Source: Gammaproteobacteria bacterium (GTDB lineage Bacteria > Pseudomonadota > Gammaproteobacteria > Chromatiales > Chromatiaceae). From it: a stretch of DNA of 33,503 nucleotides. Position numbers and translations under genes: made by a program. The stretch covers positions 1-33,503 of the forward strand of contig RZZN01000042.1 of NCBI GenBank assembly GCA_009929855.1, given 5' to 3'. Positions 28,011 through 33,503 of the stretch are shown here, piece by piece; within the stretch, counting starts at the first letter, position 1, and the number at the start of each line of letters is the position of its first letter. The notes under the pieces were generated by a model. That model searched no databases and was not told the origin of the DNA. It was given only the letters and a program-made list of their open reading frames with translations.

Positions 28011-28267
28011 CCAGCCAAATTTGCAGGGTGCCCGGACACATCTCGAATCGCGAACAGCAGGCAAGCCTGGATGTCCTCAGGCTCGAGATCCGGGAAATCG
28101 GCGAGGATCTCCCCACTGCTTATGCCCTCGGCCAACAGATCCAGGATATCGGCAACCCGGATTCGCATTCCTCGAATGCATGGATGACCACCGCATTGGG
28201 TGGGTCTACTGGTGATCCGATCCAATAGGCGTGCCCTATCCAAAACCATCCTCCTCCGAAAGCTCAT
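28004..28267 (-). CDS. DUF433 antitoxin-like protein
   Basis: An 87-residue protein (81 if it starts at ATG 28249) of the DUF433 family. The signature is DRITSRPTQCGGHPCIRGMRIRVADILDLLAEG, with a helix-turn-helix-like region and the C-terminal FPDLEPEDIQACLLFA. DUF433 proteins usually serve as antitoxin and repressor for a DUF5615 PIN-like toxin encoded directly downstream. Here the downstream position is occupied by the tail of the endonuclease gene on the other strand (7-nt overlap), so the partner is absent. GGAGGAGG lies immediately before ATG 28249, arguably too close; ATG 28267 has a weaker AGG. An imperfect palindrome at 28291-28313 may be its operator. Confidence 0.8.
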   Translation of the reverse strand: MSFRRRMVLDRARLLDRITSRPTQCGGHPCIRGMRIRVADILDLLAEGISSGEILADFPDLEPEDIQACLLFAIRDVSGHPANLAGQ

Positions 28268-28290
28268 GGAAGCCTGATGCGATCAACGCG

Positions 28291-28313
28291 GTCTCTGATG
28301 TCGCGTCAGACCT
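28291..28313. promoter_or_regulatory. Imperfect palindrome upstream of the DUF433 gene
   Basis: GGTC-T-CTGA on the left pairs with TCAG-ACC on the right around TGTCGCG. It lies 23 nt upstream of the DUF433 start at 28267, where antitoxin autorepression sites are usually found. No -10 or -35 is clear. The rest of 28314-28415 holds nothing I can assign. Confidence 0.25.
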
Positions 28314-28415
28314 TAACCCCGAGCGGATTCGGGCGCAAGGGCGAGCTGTTAACCCTGTGCACCTGAGCCGGGGTGAGTCTGTGGGTGCCCCCGACAGCGG
28401 AGTATGATCGATGAC

Positions 28416-29204
28416 TTATCTTGCCTCATCCAGAACCGCGGCAAACTCGTCGGGGACTGACCAACGACAGACCGTCGAAAGATCCTCCACCAATTTGAAG
28501 TGGTGCTCCGCCCAAACATCCAGTGTATCGTCGAACAGGCTGATGAACTGAAGCCGCTCGGGTCCCACGACCAGGTGGCTCAAATCGTGCCAAGTGGCGA
28601 GGGTGTGCTCTGCAGCGGTCCGTGCACCAGTCCGGCTGCCGGAGCTCAACAACATCACCAGCGAGCTGCGCAGGGTTGCGCGCACATGGAAATTGACGGT
28701 CCAAATCTGGCCGGACCGGCCCACCAGTTTTTCGTTACGGTCGAAGGGCAAGCGCTGCTCGGTCAAGAAGTCCCCCACCTCGTCAGTGACCGACTGCACC
28801 GCACGGGTGCGAAAGGTGAACCAGAGGTCAGAGACGCGTAGGCAGGCCTGAGCCAGTCGGGTCATAACGGCAGCCAAGGCATCGCCGGGGTGGCAACGCA
28901 CGATGAGCATGCCTTTGAACAGCTCCACGCCATGGGTCAGGCAGATGTCCTCGAGCAGCGCATTCTGTTTGATCGTGCGGCGGGCGGCCAGGGTTTGCGA
29001 GCGCAGCCAACGGAGGGTCTCCCCGAGGTCGGTGATGATCATGAGTCCGTTCGGCTCGACCTTGATGAACAGATCGATCTCATCCCCGTCCGGGTAGAGA
29101 TAAGGGGTGCGGATACGCTGAAGGTCGCCATGCGGGGTGCAGGAAAAGAGTGCCGACAGCTGTGTCGCGACCAGATCGCAGGGGGTCAGATCGGCCATGG
29201 CCAT
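28416..29204 (-). CDS. DUF1828 (and DUF1829-like) domain protein
   Basis: A 262-residue soluble protein. The first ~100 residues carry the DUF1828 signature DGDEIDLFIK and LMIITDLGETLRWLRSQ. The rest resembles the DUF1829-type C-terminal domain (IWTVNFHVRA, then SLFDDTLDVWAE). Biochemical function is unknown; these genes are common in phage-related and accessory islands. The start at ATG 29204 is chosen because GGGAG lies 4 nt upstream. It overlaps the end of the upstream DUF6978-like gene by 19 nt, so the pair should be made together. Function in defence or as a toxin-antitoxin pair is only an inference from the setting. Confidence 0.75.
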   Translation of the reverse strand: MAMADLTPCDLVATQLSALFSCTPHGDLQRIRTPYLYPDGDEIDLFIKVEPNGLMIITDLGETLRWLRSQTLAARRTIKQNALLEDICLTHGVELFKGMLIVRCHPGDALAAVMTRLAQACLRVSDLWFTFRTRAVQSVTDEVGDFLTEQRLPFDRNEKLVGRSGQIWTVNFHVRATLRSSLVMLLSSGSRTGARTAAEHTLATWHDLSHLVVGPERLQFISLFDDTLDVWAEHHFKLVEDLSTVCRWSVPDEFAAVLDEAR

Positions 29205-29653
29205 AACTCTCCCTGGCGGGCGGGTGGGGCCATGAAGGTGCCGCGATGATCGATCCTGGCCTCGGCGCAGAACTGCCGCCAAACCTGGACGGGGGCATCG
29301 GCAGCGGCAGTGATGTCGGCCGGTTCATAGGCAACCTTGTCCTTGAGCTGTTCTGACCACCGATGCTTGTGACAATCACCGACGTGGTGGCAGCTCGGGT
29401 TATGGTGCCTTTTACCGAGGTCCAGTGCGTAGATCCGGCCCTCGCTTTGGAGGATCAGGGTATAGGACAGGGCTGGGATCAAGGGATTGTAGGTCCCTTT
29501 GACGTAAAGGGGCCAGCCGGCATCCGAGGCGATGGGAGCCTTGAATTCCATGCAGGAGGAGTGGTCTTCGTCGGCTTGCCAAGCGATGTCGCCGTCGATG
29601 CGCTTGGTCACGTCGTCCAGCAGGGTGTCGAATTCGGCCTGGGTGAGTGCCAT
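29186..29653 (-). CDS. DUF6978-like protein, partner of the DUF1828 gene
   Basis: A 155-residue soluble protein starting MALTQAEFDTLLDDVTKRID. The segment LDLGKRHHNPSCHHVGDCHKH is rich in His and Cys and looks like a metal site or a family signature; I place it in DUF6978 from memory, so the family name is moderate in certainty. Its 3' end overlaps the DUF1828 gene by 19 nt. The frame continues upstream to a GTG at 29758, but ATG 29653 fits the domain start better. Weak GAG-type ribosome site. The 273-nt gap upstream (29654-29926) holds no supported gene. Confidence 0.68.
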   Translation of the reverse strand: MALTQAEFDTLLDDVTKRIDGDIAWQADEDHSSCMEFKAPIASDAGWPLYVKGTYNPLIPALSYTLILQSEGRIYALDLGKRHHNPSCHHVGDCHKHRWSEQLKDKVAYEPADITAAADAPVQVWRQFCAEARIDHRGTFMAPPARQGELWPWPI

Positions 29654-29926
29654 GGTGCTGCTCGTTACCTTGTTGGGCGAACCGGTTGGGGCAATGTTCC
29701 GGAAAAATGATTGAGGTCTCTGCCGCCACTGGTCTTCGTCCATGTAAGCGTCGGACACCGCCTGGGCCAGATCGCTCCTGCGACAACTTCGAATACCTGA
29801 ATGGTTAGGCGATGACCTAGGCTTTCAATGCTACAGCATCCGCCCACCTCATCAAAGGCACCAAGGACGAGAAAATCCCAGATGTTACGTCAATATCGGG
29901 CGCCTGAGTCAGGATTGGCCGGACCT

Positions 29927-30424
29927 TCACGGCAACCCGCGGCGTATCCGCTCACGGGTGGTCTCGTCGAGCCAGGTCTGGGCGAGGCACCAGCGTGCCA
30001 GATGGATGGGGGGCGGCGCGGATCGCGCACTAGCCGCATTCGAGCTGGGCGCGCGAAGCTCGCAGAGCACCATGATGACCTGCGCGACCTCAGGCGGGAA
30101 GCCTTCCGGCACGCGCTCAACGAGCCGTTTGGTGTAACGTCGCACGCTGCTCAGAAGCGGCTCGGGCGGCGCCGGGTGATCGAGCAGATCGGCGAAGGTC
30201 GTGATGCCGTGATGCGCGAGTGTCTGCTCGATCTGCCGGAGTCTCTGCCCTGATTCATACGCATCCTCGACCAAGGCAGCGAGGATGCCGGAGCGCATCT
30301 GGTGCGCCAGCAAGGCACCGAGCTCGGCATCCTCCAAGGCTCGCCGTGATCCTTCCTCGGGTGTGAAGAGTGACGCTAGGATGCGCGCCCGCTGTTCGTT
30401 CGCGATGGGTTTTGTCTCGTGCAT
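29927..30424 (-). CDS. Unknown protein, co-transcribed with an ECF sigma factor
   Basis: A 165-residue soluble, helical protein with no membrane segment and no domain I recognise. It begins 9 nt after the stop of the sigma-factor gene and so is in the same operon. Features seen: an N-terminal helical block (MHETKPIANEQRARILASLF), a central FADLLDHPAPPEPLLSSVRRY region and a C-terminal LARWCLAQTWLDETTRERIR helix. Because anti-sigma factors or regulators often follow ECF sigma genes, it could control the sigma factor, but it lacks the usual membrane anchor. Equally it could be an unrelated helper. Confidence 0.7.
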   Translation of the reverse strand: MHETKPIANEQRARILASLFTPEEGSRRALEDAELGALLAHQMRSGILAALVEDAYESGQRLRQIEQTLAHHGITTFADLLDHPAPPEPLLSSVRRYTKRLVERVPEGFPPEVAQVIMVLCELRAPSSNAASARSAPPPIHLARWCLAQTWLDETTRERIRRGLP

Positions 30425-30433
30425 GGTCCGCCC

Positions 30434-31186
30434 TCAGTGTTCGTCCGGGATGCCCCAGACCAAGGTCATCCCCTTGCCGGTGAGGATGCGTCGCAGATCG
30501 CGCAGCTCCGCCTCGAGATCGGCCCCGGCTGGGGCGTAGGCGGCGACGACCTGCTCCAGGTTTCGCCTGAACATGCGGGTACCGGTGGTCAGGAGGTTGA
30601 TCGCCTTGCGGGGCGTGGCGATGCGCAGCCGCTCCACCAGCTCCGCGTAGTCCACTGGCGCCGTTCCACGCAGGGCGGGGTCCGCCAGACGCAGCCGGAA
30701 GACTTGCCAGATGTCGTCGCGCCCGCGTGTCCGACAGTCCTCTTCGAGCCTGGCGACCGCCGCGGTCAGCACTTGCTGTGCCCACAGGCATTGAAGGAGC
30801 TCGCCCAGATCCGTATCGGCTGACGCGAACTCACCGAGGTCCTCGGCCGGCTCGATCCGACCGGTCCAACCCTTGCGGCGCCGTAGCTCGGAGATGGCAT
30901 GGTTGCGCAGCGACTTGAGTAGCAGATCCCGGAACCGGCCGCGCGCCGGATCGGCTGCCATCAGGAGGTTGCCGGCCATCACCTTGGATACGAAAAAATC
31001 CTGGAGAATGTCCTGGGCCAGGTCGGGGTCGATCCGCATGCCGACCACCAGATAACGCTGGAGCGCGGCGAGATACAGACCCAGAAATTCGGCGAGCGCC
31101 GGCCGACGCCCGCCGTTGTCGCCGACCGCCGCGCGACCGAGCAGTGACCAGTGAGTATCGGGGAAGGGTGACTTGGCCTTTGGCAT
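30434..31186 (-). CDS. ECF-type RNA polymerase sigma factor (Planctomycetes-like)
   Basis: A 250-residue sigma-70-family protein. The opening SPFPDTHWSLLGRAAVGD and region 2 (RIDPDLAQDILQDFFVSKVM, then DPARGRFRDLLLKSLRNHAI) follow the pattern of ECF-like sigma factors expanded in Planctomycetes, where the block reads SPEDAQDLTQGFF and PERGRFRSFLL. Region 4 is approximately YAELVERLRIATPRKAINLL, followed by a long extension ending in VWGIPDEH. The ATG at 31186 is chosen because the protein pattern begins there. It lies 77 nt after the stop of the large exported gene and 9 nt before the 165-residue gene. No anti-sigma gene with a membrane anchor is adjacent. Confidence 0.8.
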   Translation of the reverse strand: MPKAKSPFPDTHWSLLGRAAVGDNGGRRPALAEFLGLYLAALQRYLVVGMRIDPDLAQDILQDFFVSKVMAGNLLMAADPARGRFRDLLLKSLRNHAISELRRRKGWTGRIEPAEDLGEFASADTDLGELLQCLWAQQVLTAAVARLEEDCRTRGRDDIWQVFRLRLADPALRGTAPVDYAELVERLRIATPRKAINLLTTGTRMFRRNLEQVVAAYAPAGADLEAELRDLRRILTGKGMTLVWGIPDEH

Positions 31187-31263
31187 GGTTGTAGCGGGGT
31201 GCGGATCCTTGAAGGAAAGTGGTTTGGTCGCGCAGGCAGTGATCCGCGTTGCAAAATGCAAAA

Positions 31264-33207
31264 TCACTGTCCGCCGCGCACGAGACGAACGTACCATTGA
31301 AAGCCCTTGTCGTCGGTGTCGACGTTGCCAAAGATGAAATTGACGAGCCACGCGTGGCCCGAATGGTAGGCATCCGGCGACGAAGACCAGAATATATCGG
31401 CTGGGGTATTTTTTGATGGTGTATTTGGAAACAGGCGTGGGGCAATAGTCGGTTGGGCATGATCTCCATCGCAACCTCTTCCCGTATCGTTCCAATACCG
31501 CGGCCGACCACTGCTGCAATAGACGAGGGTTTTCAGCTCATCGACCGTTGGCAGTCGCCAATCTCGGAGTCCGAAGAGCTCCTTGCCGGACTGGCGGTTC
31601 GCTTGGTCCCAATCCATGCGATCTCCCTGGCCTCGGCAGGTCTCACCATCCCAAGTCTGGCCCAGGCTACAGCGCATCCACATCAGCTTCGTCTCGAGAT
31701 CGAACAGGGTGCCATCCGGGAAAAGCCAGAAGGCCCTGTCGCCAATCCGCGTCTCCCTGGGTCTTTCCAACGACAAGGATCGATCCGCCAGATTGTCTGC
31801 CTCGATGGTCAGATGTTCCAGCAGAGACATCCCGGCATCCTTCTTCGCCATGATCCGGTACTTTCCCGCTGGCAGGTTCGCAACGATCAGCGCGCCATCT
31901 GCAGGGGTCTCGCCGACCGGCTGTTCATTCACGAAGATCCCTGCCGGTACATCCGTCCTCACCCGCAAATGACCAGGATTGGCCACGACCCTCATCAGTC
32001 GAAAACCCAGGTTGTTGCCGCGGAAGCCCCGCGTGTTGAACAATCGGCGGTCGACCTGGGCCAATGCCGCGTCGCGACTCCAACTTCCGCCGCGAATGAT
32101 CCACCAGTTTGGATCTTCAGTCTCACTCGAGGGGCTGGCGGTCCACTCCCAAACATTGCCGACCGTATCCTGAAGCCCCCAGGGGTTGGGCGCGAATGAG
32201 CCGACCGGGGCCGTCTGCCGACCATCCCAGTCGCTGCCGCAGTCGCGACAGTTGGCCCGATTCTGTCCGATCTTGTCGCCCCACCAATAGACCGGGCGGG
32301 TGCCCGCGCGGGCGGCATGCTCCCACTCGGCCTCGCTGGGTAGGCGGTAAGTCACGCCGGTCTTTTGGCCGAGCCAGGCCGCATACTGCTCGGCATCGTC
32401 CAGGGACACCTGAATGACCGGTCGGCCACCCCGACCCCAGCCGGCATCGTCCGGCTTGGGGTATCCAGTCTCCTCGCAAAATCGGTCGTACTGGTCGAAG
32501 GTGATCTCGGTCTTGGTGATGCCCAGAGGGGCATAACCGGGCATGCCCCTGGACGCGTCTGCCGTGGATGCGTCCCACCCGGCGGGCGCATCGCCAAGGG
32601 CCGGGATGGGAACATACTCGGGGCAGGCCTCGCAGTCCCTGTAGAGGACGGTGACCTGCTCAGGCTCGTCGAGGGTGGCCGACGGGCTGGCCTGACCAAC
32701 CGAAGCATCTCCCGCTTCGGCTTGAGCCTCGGCACTGGAATCCAGCGCCGATAAGCTCGCAGGCTGGGATCCAACCCGCGGCATCAGCTCCGGCGTGGAC
32801 GAAGCGGGAGACGGCGGGGGTGGCGCCGTCGGCTCCACCCGAGTCGATTCGGTTTCGCCCTGGATCGGCTGCCCTGACGGAGGAGGCGGCAATACCTTGG
32901 CGGTAAGTGCGCGCTGGGTGGCGTCGTCCAGATGACCGGTAATCGGCAGACCGACCGACCGCTGGAATAGCTCGATGGCGGTCCGGGTGCGCCTGCCCAT
33001 CTGACCATCGATCGGACCGGGGTCAAACCCGAGATCGTGCAGATCCTTTTGCGCACGCAACAAATCCATCACGAGCGCCTGACGGTTGGCCGCGCCGAAT
33101 CCTGAAATCGACCCCGAGGGCGACCCGGGAGCCGCGGCGTCGGTTTGGACCGGATACCACCAGCAGATGAGGAACGAAAGGACGAGGATGCTTGCTGTGC
33201 CTGTCAT
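31264..33207 (-). CDS. Exported multidomain protein: PG-binding, SUMF1/FGE-like, PEGA-like, DUF1566
   Basis: A 647-residue protein with an N-terminal hydrophobic signal (about 1-25). Residues 45-103 form a PG_binding_1-type domain (LHDLGFDPGPIDGQMGRRTR). A Pro/Ser/Ala-rich linker (105-180) follows. Residues about 190-407 form a SUMF1/FGE fold (RLPSEAEWEHAARAG, GNVWEWTAS, IRGGSWSRD, NNLGFRLMR). It lacks the catalytic cysteines of true formylglycine-generating enzymes after RGGSW. A PEGA-like beta segment spans 412-480. A DUF1566 C-type-lectin-like domain spans 490-645, ending FWSSSP...YVRLVRGGQ. It is probably periplasmic and wall-attached, with binding rather than catalytic roles. GGAAG is 5 nt before the ATG. 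The last 42 residues resemble retroelement-diversified cassettes. Confidence 0.85.
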   Translation of the reverse strand: MTGTASILVLSFLICWWYPVQTDAAAPGSPSGSISGFGAANRQALVMDLLRAQKDLHDLGFDPGPIDGQMGRRTRTAIELFQRSVGLPITGHLDDATQRALTAKVLPPPPSGQPIQGETESTRVEPTAPPPPSPASSTPELMPRVGSQPASLSALDSSAEAQAEAGDASVGQASPSATLDEPEQVTVLYRDCEACPEYVPIPALGDAPAGWDASTADASRGMPGYAPLGITKTEITFDQYDRFCEETGYPKPDDAGWGRGGRPVIQVSLDDAEQYAAWLGQKTGVTYRLPSEAEWEHAARAGTRPVYWWGDKIGQNRANCRDCGSDWDGRQTAPVGSFAPNPWGLQDTVGNVWEWTASPSSETEDPNWWIIRGGSWSRDAALAQVDRRLFNTRGFRGNNLGFRLMRVVANPGHLRVRTDVPAGIFVNEQPVGETPADGALIVANLPAGKYRIMAKKDAGMSLLEHLTIEADNLADRSLSLERPRETRIGDRAFWLFPDGTLFDLETKLMWMRCSLGQTWDGETCRGQGDRMDWDQANRQSGKELFGLRDWRLPTVDELKTLVYCSSGRPRYWNDTGRGCDGDHAQPTIAPRLFPNTPSKNTPADIFWSSSPDAYHSGHAWLVNFIFGNVDTDDKGFQWYVRLVRGGQ

Positions 33208-33290
33208 GATCTTCCGCTCGATGCAGTCATCGAATGTGCGTTAAGTTCCGAGACCGTGATACGTTGCCGTGAGGGCGGGGTGTGTCCATC

Positions 33291-33503
33291 TCAGGCCGGC
33301 TCATCGACCAGCCCTTTGATATCCGATGCTTTCCTGACCACCTGATAGGCTTTGGCGGTGCCTTCGAGCATTCCGATCGACCAGCCCTGCCTCTCCCGTG
33401 TCTTGACGGGCGTGGACTCGCCATAGGTCGACTCGGGCTTGATCCCAGAAGGCAGCTCGGGCTGCGGGTGGGCGGCCAGATAGGCCGCGTCCGCCTCTGA
33501 CTT
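33291..33503 (-). CDS. C-terminal 70 residues of an unknown gene, cut by the window edge
   Basis: A frame on the minus strand is open from the window edge to a TGA at 33291-33293 and encodes 70 residues. It begins KSEADAAYLAAHPQPELPSG at the cut and ends SIGMLEGTAKAYQVVRKASD followed by IKGLVDEPA. The text is compositionally protein-like and the frame is open throughout. It lies 83 nt upstream of the SUMF1/DUF1566 gene on the same strand, so it may be the preceding gene of that unit. The family cannot be judged from this fragment. No start codon is in the window. Confidence 0.55.
   Translation of the reverse strand, partial: KSEADAAYLAAHPQPELPSGIKPESTYGESTPVKTRERQGWSIGMLEGTAKAYQVVRKASDIKGLVDEPA

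Noticed and set aside
29822-29905. Plus-strand frame of 27 codons ending at a TGA near 29905, protein-like in text
   Set aside because: No start codon, preceded directly by TAG, no recognisable family. It may be a remnant but is too short to support.

Overview
The window looks like chromosome of a high-GC gammaproteobacterium, most likely a purple sulfur bacterium or close relative (Chromatiaceae-like). This is judged from gene content and protein resemblance by eye, not from a database search. Most genes are ordinary core or metabolic genes. The last third (about 25.7-33.5 kb) is accessory in character, with restriction-modification, toxin-antitoxin-like and orphan genes.

Layout. 1-231: a palindromic intergenic repeat. 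232-3426: methylthioadenosine salvage (an MTA/SAH deaminase divergent from mtnA) and a LysE-type exporter. 3542-5668: a GH57 glycosidase. 5736-10590 (minus strand): lemA, an M48 membrane protease, recJ and darP, probably one transcription unit. 10877-13107 (plus): an alpha/beta hydrolase, a YqhA-type membrane protein and ubiT. 13362-16487 (minus): yhcC-ubiU-ubiV, which with ubiT forms an oxygen-independent ubiquinone hydroxylation set. A strong FNR/Anr-type box lies just upstream of yhcC. 16754-20623: a giant FAD/Fe-S oxidoreductase fused to DUF3683. 20696-21643: a cupin and a two-gene orphan operon encoding a tail-anchored protein. 22006-25714: oxyR divergent from clpB, the latter with a clear sigma-32 promoter.

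25724-29653: a TaqI-class adenine methyltransferase translationally overlapped with a presumed restriction endonuclease that carries an in-frame TGA, then an orphan DUF433 antitoxin-like gene, then an overlapping DUF6978-DUF1828 pair. 29927-33503 (minus): a Planctomycetes-style ECF sigma factor with an unknown partner gene. Upstream of them is a large exported protein combining peptidoglycan-binding, SUMF1/FGE-like, PEGA-like and DUF1566 domains. Its C-terminal cassette resembles the variable region of diversity-generating retroelement targets. The tail of one more gene runs off the right edge.

Best leads: the DUF1566 cassette as a possible retroelement-diversified region; the FNR-box-headed yhcC-ubiUV unit; the DUF6978-DUF1828 pair beside a decayed restriction system; and the tail-anchored orphan operon. 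No rRNA, tRNA, CRISPR array, transposase, integrase or reverse transcriptase gene was seen.
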